The position numbers were made by a program, and so were the translations under genes. A model generated the notes under the pieces. That model saw only the letters and a list, made by a program, of their open reading frames with translations, searched no databases and was not told the DNA's origin. From CAJKWP01 sp964554475 (GTDB lineage: Bacteria; Bacillota; Clostridia; Christensenellales; UBA1242), in the NCBI GenBank assembly GCA_964554475.1, contig CAZKOT010000023.1, positions 1-19,605 on the forward strand: a DNA stretch of 19,605 nucleotides. Direction: 5' to 3'. Positions 14,044 through 19,605 of this stretch are shown piece by piece; the first letter of the stretch is position 1; every line of letters starts with the position of its first letter.

Positions 14044-14985
14044 TTAATCAATAAAAGAATCAAAATGTATTTGGTTGGTTTTTAAAGATTTTACTTTTCT
14101 TTCTTTGATAACATCTCGTTCTGAGATTTGTCCAATTAGCAATGATGAATTTTTATTATGTAAAGTTGTGTTAGCTTTTATTATTTTATTGCTTACATTG
14201 GCATAACAGTATTCACACGAGTGTAGGCAAGAATCATATTCTCCAATATCAACACTTTCTACACATAAGCATTCTTTTCTCTGATTTTTATCCTTCTTGA
14301 TTTTAATTGGCTGTTTTATTATTTTCGCTATTAAGACGGGGTCGATGCAACTGGCTTTTTCAATTCCGTTTTTGAAAACAATTTCTTCAGCGCAGGTTTT
14401 TATTGAGATGCTATTTCCCTCTGCTATTTTAGAAAATGCTTCTCCAATTTGTATCATCTCATTTAATGTGGGTTTACGGAAGTTTTGTTTTCGGTGGCCA
14501 ATTCTCTTGTAATCATCCAAGAAACTTATAATTACTGAATCTGTATATGAGGAAAGTAAATTTACATACTTTTTAAAGTTATCGACATGATACTTTACAT
14601 CAATATTTTCATTCATTAAAATTGGATCGTATCTCCAAACTATCTTTTCTTTACCAATTCGTTTAGATAATTCTATAAAGGTTTTAACTATATCATTTTT
14701 ATCTCTCAATCCTGGTTCAATATTTTTGTCATAAGGTGTAAGAGTGAACTGAAAATAGTATTCATAACCAATTTCATCTAGTTTGTCTAAATATCTCATA
14801 AAATTCTTTGCATCCTTAGTCCAAAATACAATCATATCGACAACATCTATTGAAAGAGATATTTTACTTATCGCGTGACAATTAAATGGGTTCTTTGTAT
14901 ATACAAACCCTTCATTTATTCTATTCATAAACCATTCTCCATAAAACGCTGGAATATCGGTTCTTCTACTTGCGCTTATTATCAT
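14044..14985 (-). CDS. DUF1848 protein with radical-SAM-like CX3CX2C cluster
   Basis: This 313-residue protein opens with MIISASRRTDIPAFYGEWFM, the hallmark of DUF1848, a family of unknown function in bacteria and archaea. The N-terminal two thirds contain FWTKD (54-58), YFQFTLTPY (77-85) and IVWRYDPIL (115-123), fitting a TIM-barrel-like core. Near the C-terminus are C239, C241 and then C253-x3-C257-x2-C260 followed by YAN. This spacing equals the 4Fe-4S-binding motif of radical SAM enzymes, but sits at the end instead of the start of the protein, as known for DUF1848. A metal cluster is thus likely; the reaction is unknown. The start overlaps the methyltransferase stop by one base (TAATG) and has GGAGG ten bases upstream, within that gene. 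It is last gene of the island operon. Confidence 0.88.
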   Translation of the reverse strand: MIISASRRTDIPAFYGEWFMNRINEGFVYTKNPFNCHAISKISLSIDVVDMIVFWTKDAKNFMRYLDKLDEIGYEYYFQFTLTPYDKNIEPGLRDKNDIVKTFIELSKRIGKEKIVWRYDPILMNENIDVKYHVDNFKKYVNLLSSYTDSVIISFLDDYKRIGHRKQNFRKPTLNEMIQIGEAFSKIAEGNSISIKTCAEEIVFKNGIEKASCIDPVLIAKIIKQPIKIKKDKNQRKECLCVESVDIGEYDSCLHSCEYCYANVSNKIIKANTTLHNKNSSLLIGQISERDVIKERKVKSLKTNQIHFDSFID

Positions 14986-16193
14986 TAGTAATACACCTCC
15001 AATTTAGTTTTTGAATCAATTCTTAACTTATCCGCACTTTGTATAATGACGTCTTTTAGGACTATTTTTTCGCCTTTGATAATTTGACTGTCCATGCCAT
15101 GTTGTTTAAAATTTGACAGTTGCATTTTTACTTTAGAATTTTCAGACAATGTGCCATCGCAAATATGTATAAAATCATGGTCAGGAGCAGTAGTAATTAT
15201 TTGAGCATAAACCGTAACACGAGAACCAATCGCTCTTTTACTGATATCACAAAGTCTATCATGCTTTTTTCTAACTACATCGTACTTTGTCAGTCCATCT
15301 TTGCGAAAGACTGCATACTGAAAGTTGTGAATAAAAGGATTATTTTGTGTAATTATTTTATCTTTCTTTAATTTTGAGAGTATTTCTGATTTTACCAAAT
15401 AAGTTCGTGCCATAGAAAATGCACAACATAAGGTATGTGGCATTTCATACATACAATTGCAAGGAGAGTATATGTTTAGTATCTTCTCATTTTCCAATGT
15501 ATTACGTAATTTTAAAAAAGGCATAGATATTTCTTTTTCACCAGGCTCAATAATAATAATTGAACCATCGTTGTAAATATATGTTTTTAAATTTGTCATC
15601 AATTTCTTAAAGTGCTTTGTTCCGTTTGTTTCGTTGCAATTAAATACATTGCTGGAAACAACAAGATTAAACTGTGTTTTAGTAGAAATATTAAGACTTT
15701 CACCAACACTTTCAGTTATAGTTTTGGTTATTATAATCTTTAAATTTTTTGGGAGGCTAGTTATATATGAGTTTAGTAACTGTTCAAATATTGAAAAAAA
15801 TTCTTTGTGTTGCTCAATAAGAGTAAATTTTAATGAAAAATTTTTATCCGGTTTCTCTATTGCTATGAAGCGATAAAATTCAATAAGACCAAAAGTACTT
15901 GAGCCAGGACCACAACCAATTTCTAAAATCCGCATATCTTCTTTAAGTTGATTTCTTTCAGCAAGGTCAATAAGCGGTTTCCATATTTTAAAAATATTAA
16001 CTGCAAGATAGTAGAGAGAATATTCTGTTGCTATTTTAGAATAATCAACGACAGCACCTTTAAAAATGCTTCCGATGATTGATTTTAATTTAATTTTATT
16101 TTGTTTTGTGTATTTACAAAGCAAAATCTGTTCCAATCTCTCTGGAACTGTATTACCTTTCTTAAATTCTTCTTGGACTAATTTATACACCAA
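14985..16193 (-). CDS. Rsm22-like SAM-dependent methyltransferase with C-terminal OB-like domain
   Basis: The 402-residue protein has a class I methyltransferase core: motif I is LEIGCGPGSS (residues 90-99), an acidic strand end is LIEQHKEF (125-132), and a later strand reads NDGSIIIIEPGEKE (208-221). After it comes SPCNCMYEMPHTLCCAFSMAR (C245, C247, C256, C257), placed like the cysteine/WCHF region of Rsm22/METTL17 proteins, which act on the small ribosomal subunit and bind Fe-S. Residues about 322-402 (RVTVYAQIITTAPDHDFIHI and onward) look like an added OB fold, perhaps for nucleic acid. The start is TTG at 16193, overlapping the upstream stop by 11 bases, with AAAGGA before it; the next codon, GTG, is an alternative. 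The substrate is unknown; RNA is likely from the family. Confidence 0.75.
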   Translation of the reverse strand: MVYKLVQEEFKKGNTVPERLEQILLCKYTKQNKIKLKSIIGSIFKGAVVDYSKIATEYSLYYLAVNIFKIWKPLIDLAERNQLKEDMRILEIGCGPGSSTFGLIEFYRFIAIEKPDKNFSLKFTLIEQHKEFFSIFEQLLNSYITSLPKNLKIIITKTITESVGESLNISTKTQFNLVVSSNVFNCNETNGTKHFKKLMTNLKTYIYNDGSIIIIEPGEKEISMPFLKLRNTLENEKILNIYSPCNCMYEMPHTLCCAFSMARTYLVKSEILSKLKKDKIITQNNPFIHNFQYAVFRKDGLTKYDVVRKKHDRLCDISKRAIGSRVTVYAQIITTAPDHDFIHICDGTLSENSKVKMQLSNFKQHGMDSQIIKGEKIVLKDVIIQSADKLRIDSKTKLEVYY

Positions 16194-17799
16194 TCTTTTC
16201 CTTTAATTTTTGTGCCTTATTAAACATCTTAGAACTATTATTAATTCTTTTTATGAATTCTCTTGCTTTAATATAATCGTTATCAATTACAGCTAAAGTT
16301 GCCGCACGATAAAATTCTGAGTCTTGTCCTTTAGTCAAACTTTGATATGCTTTTTCTTTCTCTCCTAAAAAGAAATCATTTATTGCTTTGCAAGTAAAGA
16401 TATAAAATGGGAATTTATATTTTCTCCTCTTGTTTTCTGCTTTTGTTTTTTCATCGAATGCAGTCTTTAAAGCCTCATCAAAATAACTGTTTGATTTTAG
16501 AAAGTATGACTTTGTCTTTTTTTCATCAACATTCTTTTTGAGTAAGTAAATGTATCCATAATATTGATAGACCATCCCCAGTCGATAGAATAGATTTATT
16601 GGATTAATCTTGTCGAAATCATCGATATCAATATCATCAGACTCTTCTTTTGAAATATTTTTTCGCAACTTTTCCAAATCCTGTTCGACAGAATATAAAA
16701 GGTTATACTTATTTTCACTAAAAATTGTAGCATTGTCTATTCCAAAAAGTTTATTATTAAAGAATGCTGATTCATAATCTAGGAAAAACTCTAACCTAAG
16801 CCTTGTTAATGAATATATAGAACGCAAATATTCTTTTTTCTGTTTCTCGCCTTCGCTTGCTTCAAATGCAGTTATTGCTGCTTCAAAATGACTAAAGCAA
16901 TCTTTAAAAAATGGAGTTCTGTCTAAAGCCTTATTGAAATTGGTATGTATTAAAAATGCATATATTAACCTGCCTATTCTATAGTGAGATTGAATGTGTT
17001 CATCATTTATTTCCAGAATCATTTCGTGGTATTTTATTGCAGATTCGAAATCATCTTTATTTTTAGTACCTTTGGTGTTTAAGTATTCGTTATAATAGTG
17101 GTATGCCCTAACTGAAAGATAACTTACATTCGCAGGGGCAAGGGATAGTAACTTGTCAGAAAATCTAATAAAATGAGGTAAGAAATTTTTTCTAATTTTA
17201 AATCTATCGCTTGGTTTTACCACTTCTGATAATGCATATACGATTTTATCCAAGTATTCATCATTTTCCCAAATCTCAGGAAAGTTTTTTTCAAATTCAG
17301 ATAAAGGCGTAAACAATTCAACGATATCTTTCCATCTATTATTTGTTCTATGTTGTTCTAGTAATGTCATTTTGTCAGCATACTTCAATGTGTTAGAAGT
17401 TGGATAAAGTATTCTATTATAATCCGCAACACTCACTGGGTGGGCAAAAACAGAGTTTTTTGTAGTATCTTTTTTATTTATCCATCCTTTGTTTATTTTC
17501 ACATGATAAAGACTTTTTCTTACTTGTTCACATGTAACTGTTCCTTTTAGGATATCTTTAAAAAATATTTTTATTGTTCCGTTTGGTTTCTCTAGAGATT
17601 TCACTTTTCCAATCTTTACATTTTGTGCTCCAGCATCCTTATTTATAGAATACAAAATCACATCACCGAAATTTTCAGGTTTTGGGTCGCAAAATTCAGG
17701 ATACTTTTCACAAAGCCACTTATAGTTCTCTGGTGTCATTTTATAAAAACTAAAATTTTCATCATTATATTTAATTGAAGAGATTGCAAAATTGTTCAT
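16183..17799 (-). CDS. TPR-repeat protein with unrecognised N-terminal domain
   Basis: This protein of 538 residues has no signal peptide or membrane segment. Residues 1-120 form a beta-rich domain (FGDVILYSINKDAGAQNVK, KVKSLEKPNGTIKIFFKDIL) that I cannot assign; a small nucleic-acid- or ligand-reading fold is possible. From about 150 to the end it is helical, with tetratricopeptide-like pairs: ESAIKYHEMILEINDEHIQS with YRIGRLIYAFL, CFSHFEAAITAFEASEGEKQ, LFYRLGMVYQYYGYIYLLKK, and KSYFLKSNSYFDEALKTAF. TPR arrays bind protein partners, so it may be the sensor or scaffold of this operon. It is the first gene of three, with AAGGAG eight bases before the ATG and a promoter close upstream. Its stop overlaps the methyltransferase start, implying coupled translation. 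Confidence 0.7.
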   Translation of the reverse strand: MNNFAISSIKYNDENFSFYKMTPENYKWLCEKYPEFCDPKPENFGDVILYSINKDAGAQNVKIGKVKSLEKPNGTIKIFFKDILKGTVTCEQVRKSLYHVKINKGWINKKDTTKNSVFAHPVSVADYNRILYPTSNTLKYADKMTLLEQHRTNNRWKDIVELFTPLSEFEKNFPEIWENDEYLDKIVYALSEVVKPSDRFKIRKNFLPHFIRFSDKLLSLAPANVSYLSVRAYHYYNEYLNTKGTKNKDDFESAIKYHEMILEINDEHIQSHYRIGRLIYAFLIHTNFNKALDRTPFFKDCFSHFEAAITAFEASEGEKQKKEYLRSIYSLTRLRLEFFLDYESAFFNNKLFGIDNATIFSENKYNLLYSVEQDLEKLRKNISKEESDDIDIDDFDKINPINLFYRLGMVYQYYGYIYLLKKNVDEKKTKSYFLKSNSYFDEALKTAFDEKTKAENKRRKYKFPFYIFTCKAINDFFLGEKEKAYQSLTKGQDSEFYRAATLAVIDNDYIKAREFIKRINNSSKMFNKAQKLKEKIGV

Positions 17800-17824
17800 T
17801 TATCTTTCTCCTTATTTAATTTTA

Positions 17825-17861
17825 ATTATATCATAATAAATTAATTTTGTGTAAATTTCAA
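17825..17861 (-). promoter_or_regulatory. Promoter of the island operon
   Basis: On the minus strand TTGAAA (17861-17856) is 17 bases from TATTAT (17838-17833). Immediately downstream TGATATAAT (17832-17825) is a good extended -10 that could use TTTACA (17855-17850) as -35 with a long spacer. Either would start transcription a short distance before the AAGGAG of the TPR gene. Confidence 0.6.
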
Positions 17862-17862
17862 C

Positions 17863-17877
17863 GTTTAAAATTTAAAC
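17863..17877. promoter_or_regulatory. 15-base palindrome beside the island promoter, possible operator
   Basis: GTTTAAAATTTAAAC (plus strand) is a perfect 7-base inverted repeat with a one-base centre, lying one base upstream of the TTGAAA -35. The position suits a repressor or activator. No obvious regulator gene lies in the island, and AT-rich palindromes arise easily by chance. Confidence 0.35.
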
Positions 17878-17963
17878 TTTTATCAATAAATAATCATCAA
17901 GTACTGTTCCGTTTTAGGCAGGTTTAGAAAGTTGAAAAGCGGTGAATTTGATTAAAAAATGAG

Positions 17964-17981
17964 CATTTGCAGTAAAGTGCA
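17964..17981 (+). repeat. Right-end copy of the island's terminal direct repeat
   Basis: CATTTGCAGTAAAGTGCA matches CATTTGCAGTAAACTGCA at 13750-13767 at 17 of 18 positions, in the same orientation. The copies are about 4.2 kb apart and close to opposite ends of the island, consistent with recombinase arm sites or element-end repeats. Confidence 0.6.
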
Positions 17982-18013
17982 ATATGGAGAGTGTTTTGGT
18001 CGTATTGCACTTT
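17974..18013 (+). terminator. Terminator-like hairpin at the right end of the island
   Basis: AAAGTGCAATA (17974-17984) pairs perfectly over 11 bases with TATTGCACTTT (18003-18013), loop 18 bases, then TTTATTTTTG on the plus strand. It would stop rightward transcription, yet no rightward gene lies in front of it. It overlaps the GCAGTAAA repeat, so it may belong to the recombination site or mark the end of a small untranslated transcript. The remaining 80 bases up to the tRNA fragment show nothing recognisable. Confidence 0.45.
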
Positions 18014-18093
18014 TTATTTTTGTGTTCAAAATTGCTTTATTTTAGTGGGGTTTTAGAGTATAGGGGTGAAATCAAAACAATAAAAGTTGATTT

Positions 18094-18138
18094 CTGATAA
18101 GGTGGGGGTCGGTGGTTCGAGTCCATTCATTCCTACCA
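18094..18138 (+). pseudogene. 3' half of a split tRNA-Ile (GAT)
   Basis: From CTGATAAGG in the anticodon arm through the T loop TTCGAGT to CATTCCTACCA this is a tRNA-Ile 3' half without any D arm or acceptor 5' strand. It differs from the intact gene in the T stem (CCATT against CCACT) and in the acceptor strand (CATTCCT against TGTTCCT). Those acceptor bases pair exactly with AGGAATG of the 5' half at 13383. It marks the right boundary of the island. Confidence 0.92.
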
Positions 18139-18140
18139 TG

Positions 18141-18167
18141 AAGCCCTGAAATACTCAGGGTTTTTTT
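18141..18167 (+). terminator. Orphaned terminator of the original tRNA-Ile gene
   Basis: AAGCCCTGA and TCAGGGTTT form a stem around a five-base loop (18150-18154), and seven T residues begin at 18161. It lies two bases after the CCA end of the displaced 3' half, equivalent to the terminator after the intact tRNA-Ile. The island has cut it off from its promoter. Confidence 0.85.
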
Positions 18168-18291
18168 GAAAAAAAGAAATGAAATTTTTCGGGCGACATT
18201 TATACTATAATAAAATTTTATTGATTTTAAAAATTGAAAAAATTACTGTAAAAAATAATGTTTGGAATAGTTCAAAAACAGAGGTGTATAT

Positions 18292-18873
18292 ATGAAAATT
18301 AAATCAAATAATTTGCCCGTATTAGAAACTGAAAGACTTATTTTAAGATCGTTTGAAGAAAATGACATTGAAGACATGTTTGACTATGGAAGCAATCCAA
18401 ATGTCGCATTGAGAACAGGTTATCAACCTCATAAAGAACTTTTAGACAGTAAGAAAATTGTTTATAAATATATTTTTGACGAAGAGATTTTTGCTATTCA
18501 ATTAAAAGAAAACAAAAAAGTTATTGGGAGTGTGGGCTGTCATAAGAGACCAGTTTTATTTAAAAATAATAATGATGTTATTCTTAATCGAGAAAGAGAA
18601 ATAGGTTATACATTAAATGAAAAATATTGGGGAAATGGTTATGTTCCTGAGGCAGTTAAGGCGGTAATAGATTACTGTTTTAATATTTTAGGAATAGAAT
18701 TGATAAGAGGAAGATGTAGTGAAGCAAACTCACAAAGTTCAAGAGTTTTTGAAAAACTAGGCTTTCATTTTGATGGATTAATTCAAGAATGTGAAGTATG
18801 GACTGGAGATGGAAAAATTCATGGGGAAAAGTTTTTTAGTCTTAAAAAAATTGATTGGAAGAAGACTTTATAA
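18292..18873 (+). CDS. GNAT-family N-acetyltransferase (RimJ/RimL-like)
   Basis: This 193-residue protein transfers an acetyl group from acetyl-CoA to an amine. It opens with LETERLILRSFEENDIEDMF (residues 11-30), the typical start of the RimJ/RimL branch (Acetyltransf_3) that acetylates ribosomal-protein or other N-termini. The CoA pyrophosphate-binding region is REIGYTLNEKYWGNGYVPEA (102-121), with WGNGY standing for the RxxGxG loop. It is followed by SSRVFEKLGF (149-158), the conserved asparagine/serine-arginine helix region. AGAGGTG precedes the ATG, and a TATAAT at 18206-18211 may be its -10. The substrate cannot be told. It lies outside the island, just past the tRNA fragment, and appears to be a single-gene unit. 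Confidence 0.88.
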   Translation: MKIKSNNLPVLETERLILRSFEENDIEDMFDYGSNPNVALRTGYQPHKELLDSKKIVYKYIFDEEIFAIQLKENKKVIGSVGCHKRPVLFKNNNDVILNREREIGYTLNEKYWGNGYVPEAVKAVIDYCFNILGIELIRGRCSEANSQSSRVFEKLGFHFDGLIQECEVWTGDGKIHGEKFFSLKKIDWKKTL

Positions 18874-18924
18874 TTAATTTTTTTAATGTTATGGTGTTTA
18901 ATAAAGTTATTTTTTTACAAAAAT

Positions 18925-18953
18925 TTGACAAAAATATAAAAATAAGGTAATAT
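18925..18953 (+). promoter_or_regulatory. Strong promoter for the right-edge gene
   Basis: TTGACA (18925-18930), 17 bases, TAATAT (18948-18953). It is followed directly by AGGAGG (18960-18965) and the ATG at 18973, giving a very short leader. Confidence 0.75.
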
Positions 18954-18972
18954 TGTTTAGGAGGAAAATAAT

Positions 18973-19605
18973 ATGGAACAAATGGAAGAATTGATCCAAC
19001 CTATTGAAAAAAATATTGCACCTGCACTTACTTCGCAAGGTGTTGTTTTAGAAATTGCAAAAGAATATTTAGATTTAGATGAAAATATAGATGAGAATAG
19101 TAAAATTATTATTTCTAATGCTTATGATTGTTTAGAAGAAAATTTATCAAAACAAAAAAGTGAAAAAGAAGATGTAAATGAAAAAATTGAATCACTTGTA
19201 AAAAAAATCAATTCAGAAAAAAACATGAAGGTGAGATGTTCATTTATTGTTGAAAAAACCAAATTAGAAATAGATGTAAAACAGGAAAGAATTAATTCAT
19301 TAAATAAAGAAATTTTATCCGAAACAAATGATTTTAAAAAGAGACAACTGAAGTTTCAAAAAAAAGATTTGGAAGAAGGATTAAAAATTTCAAAATCATT
19401 CGTGGAGTTTAATGAAAAACACATTGAATATTTAACCGAGAAATCATTAAAACCTATTAGTGAATTTGCAAAAAGAGGTATGCCTCAACTTAGAAAAGCT
19501 CTTGAACCTTCTGCAGTTTTAAAAATAACAAAAGATGCTGCTAGTCTAATGAATGCTAAACAAAAAACAGAAATTGCCAAGAAATTTCCAATGCCCAAAG
19601 ATATT
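18973..19605 (+). CDS. Coiled-coil protein, 3' end beyond the window
   Basis: The frame is open for 211 codons from an ATG with AGGAGG eight bases upstream and a near-consensus promoter, and continues past the right edge. I do not recognise the family. The N-terminus MEQMEELIQPIEKNIAPALT shows no signal peptide. Residues about 50-160 are dense in K and E with heptad-like leucine/isoleucine spacing (NEKIESLVKKINSEKNMK; DFKKRQLKFQKKDLEEGLKI), fitting a long coiled coil. The last visible part (LRKALEPSAVLKITKDAASL) may begin another domain. A cytoplasmic structural or regulatory protein is possible; function is unknown. Confidence 0.75.
   Translation, partial: MEQMEELIQPIEKNIAPALTSQGVVLEIAKEYLDLDENIDENSKIIISNAYDCLEENLSKQKSEKEDVNEKIESLVKKINSEKNMKVRCSFIVEKTKLEIDVKQERINSLNKEILSETNDFKKRQLKFQKKDLEEGLKISKSFVEFNEKHIEYLTEKSLKPISEFAKRGMPQLRKALEPSAVLKITKDAASLMNAKQKTEIAKKFPMPKDI

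Larger units (their letters stand above)
13424..18093. mobile_element. Genomic island inserted in the anticodon arm of tRNA-Ile
   Basis: About 4.67 kb of DNA separates the two halves of one tRNA-Ile gene. The nine bases CTGATAAGG occur at the left junction (13415-13423) and again at the right junction (18094-18102), as expected for an attachment-site core. A third copy lies in the intact tRNA-Ile at 13516-13524. The anticodon arm is a classical target of tyrosine recombinases. Most such elements restore the gene with only a 3' fragment; this one appears to bring a whole tRNA-Ile. Cargo is a three-gene leftward operon. No recombinase, relaxase or replication gene is seen, so it is either a satellite mobilised in trans or a stranded, decayed element. 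A less favoured history is two tandem insertions, at 13415 and 13516. Confidence 0.8.

Noticed and set aside
14044..14985. DUF1848 protein as spore photoproduct lyase or a standard radical SAM enzyme
   Set aside because: The CX3CX2C motif is C-terminal, not N-terminal, and the N-terminus matches DUF1848.
18094..18138. A functional tRNA at the right end of the island
   Set aside because: It lacks the acceptor 5' strand and D arm; only the 3' half is present.

Overview
The window looks like chromosome from a low-GC, endospore-forming Firmicute (Clostridia-like). The grounds are very AT-rich DNA, purine-rich Shine-Dalgarno sites, a yabP-yabQ-divIC sporulation/division cluster, a Firmicute-type SecA with a zinc-binding tail, and TGA used as a normal stop (for example at the end of ychF). 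The species cannot be named from the sequence.

Positions 1-2200 hold a palindromic intergenic element and a leftward operon: yabP, yabQ, divIC and a flavodoxin-like gene, closed by a hairpin terminator. A heptanucleotide array (TTGAGAG) lies between yabP and yabQ. Positions 2340-9000 carry rightward housekeeping genes: secA, the GTPase ychF and a CtpE-like P-type ATPase whose ribosome-binding and start region is tandemly duplicated. A leftward membrane-anchored protein with two Listeria-Bacteroides repeats follows. Next come an unrecognised 221-residue protein and a metG operon with one unrecognised downstream gene.

Positions 13100-18170 are the most interesting part. One promoter leads into tRNA-Ala(TGC) and then a tRNA-Ile(GAT) gene that has been cut in two at its anticodon arm. 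The 5' half is at 13383-13423. The matching 3' half is 4.7 kb away at 18094-18138, still next to its own terminator. The halves share acceptor-stem bases (AGGAATG with CATTCCT) that differ from those of the intact tRNA-Ile (AGGAACA with TGTTCCT) lying just inside the left junction. The inserted DNA therefore appears to carry a complete replacement tRNA. The rest of the insert is a tightly overlapping leftward three-gene operon: a TPR protein with an unrecognised N-terminal domain, an Rsm22-like SAM methyltransferase with a C-terminal OB-like domain, and a DUF1848 protein with a radical-SAM-like CX3CX2C cysteine cluster. No integrase is visible. There are repeated GCAGTAAA motifs, hairpins near both ends, and a small broken reading frame. 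This compact cargo operon is the best candidate here for an undescribed system, possibly anti-phage or RNA-modifying; that function is inference only.

Positions 18290-19605 return to ordinary chromosome: a GNAT acetyltransferase and the start of a coiled-coil protein that runs off the right edge.
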